Shown: positions 46,377 to 60,665, counted from the stretch's first letter. The stretch: DNA of 64,000 nt from Paragonimus westermani (GCA_008508345.1 QNGE01000150.1:1-64000), one strand, 5' to 3'. A program made the numbers and translations. Notes: generated by a model not told the origin, from the sequence alone.

Positions 46377-46967
46377 AGACAATCTCCTACGTCTTTCGGA
46401 ATGCAGACAATCAACAACAAGATGCTACGTCCTTTCTTCCAAATGACCACATTTCTGGAGATTTCACTTCTAACGACCAGGCCGCTGTTTGTTGCTCTTC
46501 AACTTACATGAACGAATGGAATCACCTGGATGCAGAATTCATTGAGCACAAGAGGGGTCTGGGTGGGTGTGCAACCTTTGGAAGAGGAAACCCATTGGAG
46601 TATCGTAAATCGTCTCACTATTGCTCACCGTCATGTTGTGAACAAATGGGACTAGACACCAAGGAATATCCGATTACTGCAGACACGTTCAACTTTTTAG
46701 ACTCACCTTACGCATGGGAACCACCGCAGAACTTGGCAATAGCTGTTAGTAAAGGAAAAGTTGACAGCAGTTACATTGGTATGCAATCCAAATGTGGAAT
46801 TGTGAATACTCCTACTGGTCTTCCAGTCTGTGCATCTGGGAGTCCTAACAGAACACCTGGTAACTACCAGAAAACTATTGATTGTGGAACTCATACGTCG
46901 TTGAGTAATCTAACAACAGAATACCGCATGAATCCCACAAATAGTGATCACTCCTCAGACCACTTAG
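46377..46967 (+). CDS. Exon 3 of the four-exon host gene
   Basis: The acceptor CTGTTTACAG is followed by 591 nt open in one frame, with donor G|GTAAGT at 46968. It encodes about 197 residues, including NDHISGDFTSNDQ, HYCSPSCCEQMGL, FNFLDSPYAWEPPQNLAI and TYR-less Ser/Thr/Asn-rich sequence to the end. Unspliced read-through ends at 47023. No known fold. An open frame of this length with strong splice sites at both ends is the best single argument that the gene is real. Confidence 0.65.
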
Positions 46968-47295
46968 GTAAGTCTTACTTGAATGAAATAACTCATTGGT
47001 ACTCGATCGGTCTATTCGCTTGAACTCATTAAAAACGAAATATTCCCATTTTGCCTTTTATGGAAAAATGAAAACCGTAAACATATTTGCCAAGTGATAT
47101 TGTCTTGACAATGCAGCTTCTGCAATTTCATGCATTTTAATTGATTAATTTAAATGATGCGGTGATATGATGAAACCACCTGTGATTACCTGAGATACAA
47201 TATAAAAACAGGGAAGATTTCAACTCACTTGCTCACATAATGGCATTCCTTTGCAAAATGTGCCAATATAAAGTTGAAGTGTTCAACTGTCTTAG

Positions 47296-47516
47296 CAAAC
47301 CAATATTACCATAATTTTTGGCAATTAAATCGCACTGGCTTCTTGAATCCGGAAGTTTGCTCACTCTTGTGGTCGTACTCTGCACTGGATCCCCAGATGT
47401 ATATACAAGAAACACCTTCCACAATACAGTGTATATGTCCTGAGGTCTGTCAGTTCAACGTGGTTTGGAAAACTTTCAACACATCAGTCAAAGATTATAT
47501 GATTTCTTCCGAGTGA
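47296..47516 (+). CDS. Exon 4 (terminal) of the four-exon host gene
   Basis: After acceptor ACTGTCTTAG, the exon completes the split codon G|CA (Ala) and continues NQYYHNFWQLNRTGFLNPE, then CSLLWSYSALDPQMYIQE. It ends with a stop at 47514-47516 after KDYMISSE. Weak internal donors exist (for example GAG|GTCTGT at 47445), so the true end may differ. No AATAAA was noticed in the next 200 bp. Confidence 0.5.
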
Positions 47517-50463
47517 CAAAAATTTTGTTGAAGAGAAGCTCTACATCTTTCCGTCTATAGTGTGAAGGTCAGTTTCAGTGCGTCAGTGGAGAGCAGGTTA
47601 AATGAGATCTGGTCGTATAATCACAGTATAGTTTCAGTTCACTCAACCCATCGTCGATGAATGATAGGCCTATGGCTTGAGCGATTGTTACTACAAAAAC
47701 AGAAGAACTATTATTGACACAGTACTTAGAGTCAACGTCCACCTAAACCGTTAGGGTACTTGAACCACTTGCTTACCACTCGAAAGCGTCCATAACTTTC
47801 ACACTAATATAATCTTTTTTGACCGATCCTCCACAAAAACCAAGCACTAGGCTCGAGTTTAGACTACTATAAATTTCGGGAGTTGTGTATGGCTGTATAA
47901 TTCACAAATCATACAGGTGCTATGCCCCAACGATGATAACTGTCGACTGATGACCATTGACGCTTGCATGCTGGCATGTACCTTGGCTAATAGATACACA
48001 AACTTCTGTTCCTCATAACCTTTTGCTAGAGCTCTTAGATCTGTAGATTCTCGAAAATTGTTGTCTCCAATGGGGGCGAAAGTTGATCAGCGAACTTCTT
48101 TTTCAACGGAACTGACTACAATATTCATGAAAACTCGAGACTTGTAGTCCATTTTGAGCAGGGATCAACAATCACTACTTGGGATGATATTCGTGATCAC
48201 TAGTGGTGCCGTTTTGCTTTGGGGAATATTTGATGAGCTTCTCGAATAAGCATGCTAAGAAGAATAGGCTGAAAGCTCATGGTTCTGAAGTCACGGTAAT
48301 TTTTTATGAGAGATAATGTCTTCCGAATCACGGTGTCTGGTGTGAACTAAAAAGTAACTTTCACAACACCAACGCTAGAGAAGTTTTACTTTAAGACCAA
48401 GGAACACACCAAAATCACTACTGGTATTTGCATGCAAACACAGAAATGCAATGGCCTTGTGTTGGTAAAAAAAGTAATTCCTCGAGTGCTCAAAACTTCA
48501 GCACGATAGGCCATGAAATAAGAGTTCTAACTTGTCGTTTTTCACCCATTGGGAGACTGTTTGTTAGGTTCCAACTCAATGCTGTGAGATGGGGAAGAAT
48601 ACTCATTACATTTAGAAGGGCGACTAACTTAGACTCTGGTAGGTTATGAAAGTTGGGTCATGTTTGTCTCCTTGATTGAGACCTTGCTAATCTATCTTCC
48701 CCCCTGAAAGCCTTAAACCACAAAGGCAGATAATTGGGTTTAGTGGCGTGAACATTTTACGCTCTTGTTTAGTTTTGTCTTGATAGAAAGGGATAGGAAG
48801 GTAAGCTGGCAGTGGGGACAGTAAGCACAACTCAGCTGTTTGTTAACATTTTGTAAAAGTTCGTCTGCTGGTTTGATTAGGCACACTTATCCAAATGTAG
48901 TCAAGTTATGCATTCGATTTCAATAAAAGTTTTTCCGTCTTTCTAATGACTGCACTGTAGGTAAGTAAACGCATAACCCAATGGAATTGTTTTGGTTTGG
49001 AGTTGGGGAAATTGATGAAGAAAAAGAAAGTTGAGGTGATAAACAAACTGGTACAAAACTGACGTATCAATTTCAACTTTTTAACCTATTTTACTAACCA
49101 ATGACGGAATGGTTAGATGAATAACGCTTTCTTAACGCCAAGGTAACACCACGCAACCAGCTTTGTGCACTGTCGATTCTGTAGACTGAGTTTGATAAAA
49201 AATACCTCTGTCTGTGACATGTCTAACTCTTGACGCAACCAACTGCTTGATCAGTTTCATATGGCAAAGATGTGCTCGACTTGTCATAAGAGACAATTAA
49301 GCACTTCAGTGGGAACCGCCATGCGGAAACGCCTTGGGATAACTCATTGCTTGTACGTCCACAACTGTCTGGTCAGGTCACTCATTTTATTTAATTGCGC
49401 CACTTCATCGACTAAATAAGGACATGCGACCCATCTTCGTTTGCGTTGTTAGATCATTGTCGAAAAGTCTTTTTATCTAGGGATACCGAGACATTGCACA
49501 GAACACCACTCGTTCGCTGGTGAGCCTGCAACTTTGATGAGACATGGTAGAATCACGAAGCTTGCACCTAACTCAAAACGGGTTACCAATTTACGCGCAG
49601 CAAACTTTGCAATCCGTGAACCATGCTCACACTGAGCATACCTAGTTGCGTTGTCTGCAGTCAGTTGCGAACACCGCTATCGTTCGTTTGGACGAGCAAA
49701 ACCACAAAGAACCAACAAGCTAACAGAATGAGATACGAACTTTGGTTCACTCGATAAACCTCATATTAGCAAACGCGAATGTGCAAATGGATGGTTCAGG
49801 TGTCCTTCATAATGCTATTGTGGTTCAAACTGACTTCGTCATAATGTTCACAAAAATTCATTGTAAAAAACATAGGTTTGGAAACCAGACACTCTTTTGT
49901 CACAGTAACGTTTTGTTAATACCGCGATTGATCCAGTGGTGTTCCACTTTACTAAATAAAATGGCAACTTGACAGCCACAAAGTGTTTTTGGGTAGACTC
50001 AGTGCACATACACTTAGGAAGTGGTACACTACGGATTACACGAAAGTGTTTCATTTCCATTCTCAGTCGTTCGGGGTTACTCCAGTGCATAACAGGCAGA
50101 CTAAAGTATTTCTCTAACAGGTCACGCTAACCGCTGGTTACTACAGTAAAGTAGGTTTTTTATATTTTCATGCACTTTTATGATGTCTCTAATTAGGGTC
50201 ATTAGAAAGTAAAGAATGAGCAATTGTTTTTCAACATCTATTTTTTCGAATTCTTTTGTCTTCTTATTTCTTTTCAATACGTGATGTTTTGAAAAGCTTT
50301 CCCTTACGATAACCTTAGTTATATTGTCTAAAAAACAAGTTCGTCTAGGTTATCCATCGCAACAATCAAACGACAACTCTGTAAACATCACCCCATGTAG
50401 GTTCCAAGATACACTCTAAAAGTTTATGCACTAAGGCGTGAGAAATTGAGGAAGAATCCAAAC
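47517..50463. other. No recognisable gene
   Basis: Short open frames only. It would include the 3' UTR of the gene model if exon 4 is terminal. Confidence 0.45.
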
Positions 50464-50643
50464 TTACAAGATATCCGCAACAAATTTAGTACGAATGAAG
50501 TCAGAATGTTTGGGCATCATGTTTAAAGTGTTATTGATAAACGGATTGACGGTAACACAACGTTAAGAGCAAGTTGTAACACTAAGTTTCAACCACCTTG
50601 GGTGGCCTTCATCAGGAGTGTTGTAATCAAAGTAACATTAACA
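50464..50643 (-). mobile_element. Palindromic ribozyme-like retroelement, copy 3 (long arm only)
   Basis: Only the long arm and spacer are present, from TTACAAGATATCCGCAAC to about CATTAACA; the short arm is missing. On the minus strand it carries the canonical hammerhead core CTGATGA (50615-50609), then a GGCCACC/GGTGGTT stem (50607-50591) and GAAAC (50590-50586). No target duplication was found. Confidence 0.8.
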
Positions 50644-50649
50644 AAGGAA

Positions 50650-53600
50650 CAAAGGTCACGCGGGATTTGCCATGGTTAGGTCAGTTACTGTTACATCTGT
50701 CCATTAAGAAGGGATGAGACAGATGTAGGTAAGACCTTATTTCATTCCCGGAACAACAGTTCGAGAACATATGCAGCCATTTCGCCTATATACAAACGGT
50801 CATATTTAGACTGTTTTCCTGTTGCTAGGTACATGTCGAAAGTTGCGCAGGAAACTCGAATGTTTCTGCTCAACATCTCTAACGGGAGCGAAGGTTATAT
50901 CTCAGAGTTTCAAGCGTTTAAGCTAATTGTACCATAAAAATGCCACAGGATCTTCGAACGGCAAAGTGAATATAGGATATAGATTTGTACTCCAGATCCG
51001 TGACCGTCTTCAACAAGTTTTGTCCATCAACTACTTGGGTATTTTGCATTTGAGAACGGGTAATGCAGAAGAATACTGAAATGTGAATTAGTGAAAGACA
51101 AGTGTAAAGTTATACGTCCTCAGTTAGCGATATCTTCAGAGCCAGTGGACTGTATACTACGAACTTTCAGAAAGTGTTAAATTAATTCCTGATTAAAATA
51201 AGTGCAAAGTGGTTAAAAGAAAACTTGGCACATACCCGGGTCAAATAAGAGAGCTCGTAAGAAAACTTATATGCAAATCTTGTTTAATAAAACAGCAATA
51301 TCAGCATGAGCAGATTGTAATTTTGCTTTGAACAACTTGTGGCGCAATTTATAAGCTGGCTTCTGGAGCGGTAACAGAACATCAGCGCTGTGCGTTAGCC
51401 GTGGTTTGTTATCAGCATAATGTTTTAAAGAACAAATAACATTCAGAATATAATTCCCACATAACACGTGTCTACGTCGACAAGTTTGGACAAAACGAAC
51501 CTTCGCTTTTTGTTCTTAGTCACAACGTGCAACCTTCTTCACTTTGGTTGTTTTGACACATTTTTAACCATTTTGTGCAAGAGATCCCCTCCTCTCTTAC
51601 TCCAACCTCATCTTTCCCAGTGGGATCATCTCCATTTCACTTGGATGCATTAACCTTTTCAAGTGCATGCGTACACAGTTGAGACGATGTTTGATTGAAT
51701 TTAGCGACTCGTTGGAATGACAGGTTGAACGAAGCAGTTATCTGTCATTAATTTCTGAAATGGATAGATTAACATTTGCTCCGCATATACTCACTCGAAT
51801 TTTCGACGCATACTGGCAATCCAGGATGTGTGCTTTGTGTTGAGATCAACTATGAATTGTGTTCGCAAAAACGGTGTATTACTAGACGAACATCTGTAGA
51901 ACATGTTAAGAAGGAAACTAAAAGTAAATTCATTAAGAAGGGCCAACAACATTACTGTCACATGCTCGCTGCAGTCTATGATGCAGTCATGATTTCGAAT
52001 TATTCCTGAACATGGTGATCAACACATAATTAAATTGTTCGGCCGGACGTTCGAGACTTTCACAACCTGCGAGCACGTCGTCAGACGGCCATCTTTCAGT
52101 TTCTTCTATTTGTCACAGATGCATTAACCAACACGATGTGCCGTAGACACTCTCTTGATTTTCGGTAAACACGTTCAAGATTGTGCAGTTTGAACGCTTT
52201 TAGCACCCCGACTGGTGGTAGTCAACTTGCAAGGTACCGAAGTATGCGTCGATCAACTGCCGCGCCCCTCAAAGAAGCAGTTCAGTTGATACAAACTAAC
52301 CGGTGGATAGAACGGTGGTGAAATACCAGAAAGATCTGTAATTTTGCTGCATAGATGGACCAAGTCTTTGATGCCCACAGCATAATCACTCGGGCACACG
52401 CGGTGTTACTGCTCTTTTTGCTTGACAATGGAAGCGCATTACAATGCTACGAGTAAGGATAAAATATGGGTGTATCATATATCCGCCATTTTCATAGAAA
52501 GCGCCTCACCAATACTGTAATCATTTGGGTTGAAATTATCCAGATAGGTGAAGTGGGCAACAGTCTCAAGCGGTCTTCCTGTTTTAGCAAAGGAGATTAA
52601 ATGGTAAAACTGTGTTTTGCATTGATTTATCCACCCACTACATGTGCCGTCAGAGCACTTAAAAGGGCGACTTTAACAGTAGTTACATGAAAACGTTTGT
52701 GAACCTCTCAACGATGCATGGGGATATGAATAAAAAATTGATTAATTCATTGAATAAAGTATATACGTGTCGCAAGTAAACTCGTCTTCATGAAGCTAAT
52801 CGGAAAAGCAATATTTGTCAGTCAATGCCGTATGTATACCCATATTAGCGTCAGTTGTTTAAATTAATAGCAGTATTATTCAATTCGTTTAGCTGAATTA
52901 CTTATATCAGATTGCTCCAGTTCAATTTTTGTGGCCGGTTCCGTTTCGGCCTAAAACACTTACAGAAACACTGGCATGTTGTTGGTTGTAAAATACACTT
53001 TCTTGTGTATGGATAGCGTCAAAAACTTCATTGGAAGCTAACAACAATTTAACTTGGTTGTCAGGTAACTGAAAAGTACACATTAGGGCTAGTGATAAAC
53101 TAGATTTTACTGGGGTTGTTGGGTGCCAACACGTACTACCCGAAGTGATAAGAGGCAATATAAGAATCACTAAATTTGACCGAATATGTCGTTCTTTATG
53201 CCATTACTGAGTGAAAAGACATTAGCCACAGAAAGTGTGCGAAGTGTATTCACTCGGTGTTACGAAAGTCTGAGATTTTTTGCCAGTGCAATAACCTTTT
53301 AGGGCCACTTAATCTGTACACTAAAATAATGGCTTTGGTTGTAGTGTTTCTCTTTCTGTAACACATACTCGCCGGTTGGATGAACTCTAATTAAGGATTC
53401 GGATTTCAATTCATAGAATCGAAGACTGATATATAGTGTTTTCTCCTCCATCTTCATGCAGAACGTTCTGCATACAAAGATCACTTGTCCATTACTTAAT
53501 TTAATGTGCTACAGCGTTTGATACTTTCAGGAGAAGCGTCCTCTTTTTTTGCCTGAAAATGTTTTGAGAGAACATAAAATTATCATTCGCCACGAGAGCT

Positions 53601-56300
53601 CATCTTGGAAACCATATGCGATCAATGGCTAGGTGAAACATATGTGTATATTTTCCTTTGGTGATTCAAGCTGCAGTCTCCTTACACGGAAACACCCTGG
53701 AGTAGGCACTGAATGAACAAACAGTGGAGATTGGGTGGACATTGCGGAACGTCCCAGAGACCCTGTGGTTAAACAATCCGATCAAAATTATTACATTTAC
53801 AAGAGATGCTTACCTAGTGACAATACACAAGACACTCCGTAGAAGATAATCCCACTTACATTCACGCCTCTCCAATTGGTTCTGGTTGAACAAAACTTTC
53901 ATTACCAACTTCGCATGCACAATCTCGCAGCCGTAAACCCAAGTTTTTCAACAAAATTCCTGATTACCAAGCGAGTAGGTTTCGGCATGCACTACACATA
54001 CGCCTCCAACCGTTTTCCCCCGTCTGTCTGGTGTCGTTTGTTTCAGCGCATTGTCTGTCATTTCTCTTTCGCTGGATCAGTTTTCCTCACTAGTCACTCG
54101 TTTATCTATGCGCGCTGTTCTCAATCCGCTTCTATTTTGCCTTTAGTGTTTTCCACAGCTATTCTGAAACATGTCATTGGGCATCATAATGACCGGCTTT
54201 CAGAATTACTTCCTGTTTGTCAATAAGCGTGTCAAGCTGTCCGCGGTGCACTTCGTATATATACGAGTACGGTCACGATTTCAACGCTTAGAAATTTCAC
54301 CTACGTCTGATACACAAGCTATAGTCCCCTTACTCTCAACAACTGGCTCACTTGTGGCATTGTCAGAAGGCAATAGCAATTATTTGACTCCAAAAGATTA
54401 TGTGAAGCACACTATTTCCATCACGAACACTAGCTTTGCCTAGTAACGTCGTTTGTGATAGCAATGCGGCTAGCTGGTCGCACCTATTTCGGATCTGGCC
54501 AAAATTCTGTTGTATGTAACCGACAACTCATCACAGTTTATAATGGTGCGCAACCAGTTGATCTGGGAACCTTCTAAGTGACAAACACTTATAAGTTGAT
54601 TTCAAGTAATATTCCTACGTTTTAGAAAAACAGGCAAAAACGCGTTTGCTGTGCGTGCTTGAAATAGCGGCTGAAAACTCCGTTTATCTTCTGGTGCCCC
54701 TTGTTTAACTGCATTTTCAAAAACGAACTGTCACTTCATCCGGGTTGACCCAGTCAGATGATCACGGATTTGCGACAGTTGACTACTCTGCTGTGCAATT
54801 CGCCCTCAGTTGTCATGTTAATAAGAAAATATACCTGATTGACACTTAACTTGTTACCGCACGTCAGGGTATCCAAGTTATTTGAAAAACAACCACTTTT
54901 TTAAGATTAGTCCTAATTTCCCAAGTGTAGTTGAAAGTGGTTTAGCTATTCTCTTAGAATAAAATTAATTGCACAATAGAAGACAGTGGTTTACACTAAA
55001 CAAAATTTTTTCACCAGTCTTTGTCCCGACTTCTGTAATCGTGTGAGGCGTAAGAGAATGATTCGGTTAATAAAACCAGAAAGTCAGATTGAGAGTTTAA
55101 TTTACCTTGTTATTCCTGATGAGGCGGGCCGAGTGTTCTGTTGACCGTCGCTCTCCTGATATTGGCAGTAGTTGATGCTCTCCTGAGAAATTAAGAAAAT
55201 TAGGCAGAAGTATTCATTTCCACTCCCGGTTTAATTAAAGTGAATAATAAAGAGTGTGTGGGCAGAAAGAGGACGACCCGCACTTCGTCAAAATTTCGTT
55301 GCCAATTGTTTGACACGTGGCAAAATTTACCGTACAATATTTGCATACAGTTTGTTATCTCTAGTCAGATTTGATGGTCTCATTTTTGAGGTTGTGGCAA
55401 CTACACTTTGATTTCCAACAAACACTTCAGTGAACGTTGTATTTTATTAGCAGAATTCACTTCTCAAAAATGCACTAGATCAGATGTGTTAGACCTCCGG
55501 TTTTGATCAGAAAAATATGTCGTTGAACTTTTTGTAAACCTAAAGCAAAAATGTATTCTTTTCGCAACAAAACAGATTAGACAGAATTGTTTTAACAGAT
55601 GAGTGATTACGGCTTACAGCAAAATGTCGGTATAGACGTATTCTGCAATTTAAACACTGATTGATTATTTCCAACTCTTCCATAAGCATCGATGATAACT
55701 GACCCACTTCTTACTTTCAGGCAGACATTTTAACCGACTTCCATAGAACATTCATTCGAACAGAGTTTATCTTCTGAAAAACCAACCAGTCGTTTGCTCG
55801 TCTGCTCTAACATGAACTCTTAGCGTTTGGCTTAAAGGTTTTATTTTTAAAATAAAATGGTGACACAAAGTACCTAATCTACAGACCTAGAAATGTGAGA
55901 TGACGTTACTCTGTGCGGTCACACGTTCACTTATCATGTGAAACTACAAACATAACATATTCAACATGGTGATTCTACCAAAAAAGTTACTTTCATTGGT
56001 CGACTGTTATAAATGTGTGAAACGTTGAGTTCCCTTCATCCATTTCATCAAGACGGCTAGGTGATGAATGCAGTGGGTACTGAGAAATTCATGAAAATGA
56101 TAACAAAGTAATACACTGCACTAGATTGACGGTGCTCAAAAGGATCTTTATTAGTTAAGCATCTAACATGACGCAGTCGGGAGAGATGCTACAGATAACT
56201 TTCGAGGCTCTGACTGTCCAACGGTTTCAAAAACCACAAGCTTCTTCATACCAACTGAATTCAGTTGTTTGAGTAAAGGCGTTTCTGCAATGCATCATTT
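50650..56300. other. No recognisable gene
   Basis: Open frames up to 116 codons (53876-54226) on either strand, none with a motif. No transposon protein was recognised. Confidence 0.45.
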
Positions 56301-56303
56301 CAG

Positions 56304-56575
56304 AAGTGTTGTCACCAACATCCTAATTGCCTCAACTGTGAATGCGTCAGTCAACAGTGATTTCAACCGGTTGCCAAGTCATACTGTGAGCACAGTGGAG
56401 GTGACATTTTTGGATTCATCTAACTACGCACGTGTGTTCTACCATTTTGATGAGGTGGTTGGTTTGTCGGTTAATTTTGGAACACATCCTTCTGTTTGCA
56501 CTGCCATTCACTTCGAAAATAACAGTGGGCTCTCGGGACTATTAACACCACTGGACATGTGTTGCTGGAAAAACG
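56304..56575 (+). CDS. Possible exon of an unknown gene (weak)
   Basis: An open frame bounded by acceptor CATTTCAG and donor ACG|GTGAGC encodes about 90 residues, including RLPSHTVSTVEVTFLDSSNY and ARVFYHFDEVVGLSVNFG. No family recognised. Its 5' end is phase 2 and its 3' end phase 1, so it does not join directly to exon 4 at a phase-0 donor or to the open frame at 60666. Kept as a candidate because the frame and splice sites coincide. Confidence 0.25.
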
Positions 56576-59500
56576 GTGAGCTAAACAGCTAAAGAGTCAA
56601 CGCCAGTTTACATTATGCGACATCCGAAACTATCCCTGAACGAGCGTTCAGTCTACTTTATTCGAATATTTACATGTTTGAATGTATGCATTAATGGTCT
56701 AACGGATTCAACCTTTCAACTCAATAGTAACTACGTACTGTGGTCTAACTGTAGTGTTACTGTTGAAGGCACTGAATGACCGCCATTTCCACACGAAGGT
56801 CATTTTGAATTTTTAACGTTAATGGAAGTTAACCTGCAGGAAAATATCAGTACACAACACTCGCAGTAAAAAATAATATGCTCCGAAAAAACGAATGTCT
56901 TCAGTGCATTGATCTGACATGATGAAAGCTGTAAGGGTGGCGTAAAATTTCTTGAGAATCACACTGCGGCGAAATACTTTATACCGAATTGCACTCAGTT
57001 GAATTAATCTCTCTTTTGTGGTCCAAATTCTATGAAAAATGATGCAACAGTAACAAGTCACCGTTCCGAAATTCACGGGGTTGTTTGTTTAATAGGCGGT
57101 CACTTCTGTACTGGTAACCTACAGGATAGTTCATAGCAAGTTTACTGGTGTGGTTTAAGAGTGTTGTTATTCACATGAAGCCCAGGTGTCACCTTTCAAT
57201 TTTGAGTCAACCGGAACCAGCTGTACACAAGACCCGTGAGAGCAACTCCAAAGCTGGGTGCATATAAGCAACCTGCATATACTAAACAAGTCAATAATCC
57301 TGTTCGTGACTAACTAGACGAAGGCACTGGCTGGAACACCTTCATATACCCCCACTCACAAAAGTATTGTGCGTCGAGTTAAATCCGAATTACCATTTCG
57401 GGGCACAAAACATAAAAATGGGTCAACAGTTCCACAGGAAATCAAAATGATGAAGTATGACTCAGGCTTGCAAGTGGCCGTTAACGCAAACTGTAGGTGC
57501 CCCAATGCATCACAGATTCCACAGTTGATGGCCAAGCAAGTTGAGATGAAAACAGACTGAATCGAATTCGTCTACTACCAACTCTTGCTGAACTGTTTTA
57601 GTGCAGTCCACTCGATTGTGAAACAAAAATTAAAAAAATGTGGTTTGAGTTGAAACGAAAATCAGCCGCATGTTCAACCGAATGTCCCGTGACTGACAAA
57701 AAACATCCACCGAACACTTCAGAGGAGCAAAAGAAGTAGTATGCCAGTTTAGTTCTGAAATTCAATATCTAGCCAGTTTATTCTGTAGAATATACACCAT
57801 TACAGAGCAGCCTCATCATAGAGGCTTCAACTCAGGAAGCGGAAAATTTCTGTAAGTTACAACAGCAAATCAGTATCAGCTGCTCCTCAGAGAAGAATGC
57901 TACCGCTGTTTAGACCATATCCACTAAAAGGGGGCTTACACGAATAGTGGGCAAATCTACAGGATATTCAATAAATCACATTCAACTGTAAAGAAAGTGC
58001 ATAGTTTGGTCGCGTTTCCGGAGGGCAACTTAGCGTTAAAGAAGAGTAAACGTGGTGCTGTTACAGATTCAGAAATCAGGTTAAATGTCTGAATTGTGTG
58101 TAGACAGTGGAAAAACAAATTCCCAGGTGCTCTGAGAAAAATGAACATTTTAGCCTTCTGGTTCAGTAGACATCCAACTGCAAAGCTCGGGCATTTCATT
58201 TGGTAAATGCGGTTAAATATTAAAGTGTGTTAACGCCGGTATTTCTGTTTATTTGTATACATGTGCATGTCTTGTATCCAAAGCTGATCAAAGAGTATAA
58301 CACAGGAGGAACACACAAATTCGGAGATGAGGACAACTACGGTGCAGAAAAGTTCCATTTAGCACTCAAGCTCAGCCTGTTTACAGTAAAGAAGAATAGC
58401 GGCTTGCCACCAAAGGTTAATGATCTTCAGTGCGGCTTGCGTCATTCTCATGGAAGACGGACCGAGTGCACACTACAACTGTAATGGAAAAAACGGAGTG
58501 TCCTGACAATAAAAGAATTTAAGATATACTGGCTGTTCTTCATGATAGGGGACACTATAAGTACTGTTGTACAGTCAGACCACCAGCAAAACAGCGGTTC
58601 TTCCCGAAGCATTTGACAACTCACAGCAATGATTTTTCTGGAGTTGTTCGCCATAGTGTGCAAGCAGTATTTGGGGGTTTGGATGTTCTGTCGAAGAGAT
58701 AATGCACTCTCAGCAAATAATGTTTAAAATGTGCAGATTACTTGAATGCCAACCATGCTACTGTCGTGACTAGAAAGACCACCCTTAGTGGCCCGATGTT
58801 TGTGGAGAAATTTATGTCAAACCTCCAGAAACTCAGTCACAGCAACCACGAATACACACTGTTCGTCGGAGAATTATGCTCAAGTCCATAGCATTGACGG
58901 AAACTGGCAGATTCTAGGACGGTGTATGTGGGTCGATACGCATTCTGTGGGCAGTGATGCCAAAAACAATTAAAACCATTATGGTATACAAGCATGGTTG
59001 CAGCCAAGGGAACACATACCCACGTGAAAGCTTGTGAATGCACAGATTTATTTGGGAAGCTGACACATGCCCTATTCGTTAGCGATACCAAAGTATTCCA
59101 AACAGAAATAGTTTGCCTCCAAAGTAATTTACCCTGCCACGTGCATTTGAGAGCTTCTTACTAAGAGTACAATGAGAGGAATGTGTAGAATTTTGTCACT
59201 ACTGCATACTTGAGGGCAAACGGTTATGATGTAACGACACTTCTTATAATTAGAAAACACGGATAACATTAGGTTCAAAAACAAGTACCTGGAAGAGAAG
59301 ATATTTGGTACAACAGTCCATGTAAGTAGCCTCTTATCTAGAACCTGTTGTCACTTACTATATCATGTGTAGTTGGACAGATGAAAGCCAAGCATATTCA
59401 TTGACCTGCCGACTGTAAACAAATAGTAGATTCCAGCTCTGATGTCTATTCAGTACGTGTTTGTAAGGCTGTACAGTTGAACGGAATGTATGGTTACGAA

Positions 59501-60660
59501 TAGAAAGCATTTATATTGTGAGTTGAGTTAGGTCGGAGAGGAAGTAAATGCGAGAGAAAAATGGATGAGAGCGAGGACAACGAAGGGTTGTCACCTAGTG
59601 CGACGAAAGCTGTGAATAGCCACATCCAATGTCACATAAGGGGATAGAATGACGTCTAGCAGTGGCACAGATTCGGCCTAATTAGACAGGTTTTAAGCTG
59701 TAGCGAGACGGATTAAAGATTGAAAGATATTCACCTTAGTTGGAGCGCTCAAAAGCAATTTCTCTTGGCGCCGCTGTAACATCATCGGTGCACTTTAGAA
59801 GAGATTGCACAAATCTTCTCCCTATGATGTGTTATTGTTTCCTGCAATCTCTTTCAATGATAAGCTTTTTAGTAAACACATTCTTCGTATATACTATCTT
59901 AAATTTCGTTTGAATTGCGAAAGCGCAGTGAATTACAACTCTGACACCAGGACAAAGGGAAACCGAAAGATGGATGCTGTTAACACACGGATGTATCCTA
60001 TCGTGTACTGAAGTAGAAAAATACTCTCCAGTCTTACGGATGCACGCAAGTTGGATGCGACCACTCATCATTCTCATGCAGTAGTGCAGATAAGCACATA
60101 GTGTACGGAAATTTCCAGCCTTAGTTCCAGAGGGATCAGAACTCTTCAATCCATGACTACTTAATTAACTGATCGTCATATGATGATTTGAAAATGCCAC
60201 GGTCTAGTTTGGGAACTGCATACTGAATCTGATGGATTGTTAGTACACAGCATTGGGCATTGTTACTTCATGGTCCACGCTGAAGATCTACTAATGTACA
60301 CATCGACAAACTAAGACTTTTTTCATACCATCAGTTCACTTTAGGCGACAATCGCGCGTACTCTACTGTAAAGGAATATCAGTCTTATTATAACATTCGT
60401 TTTTGGGAGTGAAACGGCTAAACCGTGTTAAAAGCTCGTGGTGTAGACATTGGTGTTGATGGAAATCTTACTCCGATAAACCAGAAATAACTGAAACTAG
60501 TGGCTGTATCTTGTGCATTCGCTACTCTCGTGGACATTTAGACAGTGACATCACAAGTTAATTCTTATATATCATCCAGGTAGGTGAGTTTACCAGAATT
60601 GACAGGTAACTCGCAGGTTGTTTGAGTTGGTTTATACATGCTTTATTCTTTGCATGTGTC
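56576..60660. other. No recognisable gene
   Basis: Short frames at 57369-57560 and 58227-58484 (containing KEYNTGGTHKFGDEDNYG) may be exons, but lack convincing splice sites at both ends. Confidence 0.35.
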
Positions 60661-60665
60661 TACAG

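Larger units (their letters stand above)
36964..47516 (+). other. Host gene model: four exons, unknown Ser/Thr/Asn-rich protein of 488 residues
   Basis: Exons are 36964-37270, 37319-37666, 46377-46967 and 47296-47516. Lengths of 307, 348, 591 and 221 nt sum to 1467, exactly 489 codons including the stop. All three introns are phase 1 with GT-AG ends (donors GGTGAGT, GGTACTG, GGTAAGT; acceptors TTTTAG, TTTACAG, GTCTTAG). An in-frame TAA sits 12 nt before the ATG. Introns are 48, 8710 and 328 bp; a tiny first intron followed by large ones is known in schistosome genes. The product is acidic near its N-terminus, rich in Ser, Thr and Asn, with scattered Cys pairs. It has no recognised domain, signal peptide or membrane span. 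A regulatory or nuclear protein is possible, but I do not assign a function. More 3' exons could exist if the last ORF is spliced before its stop. Confidence 0.6.

Noticed and set aside
58448..59091. Overlapping frames on both strands as genes
   Set aside because: No motif, no splice-site support, and open frames on opposite strands exclude one another.
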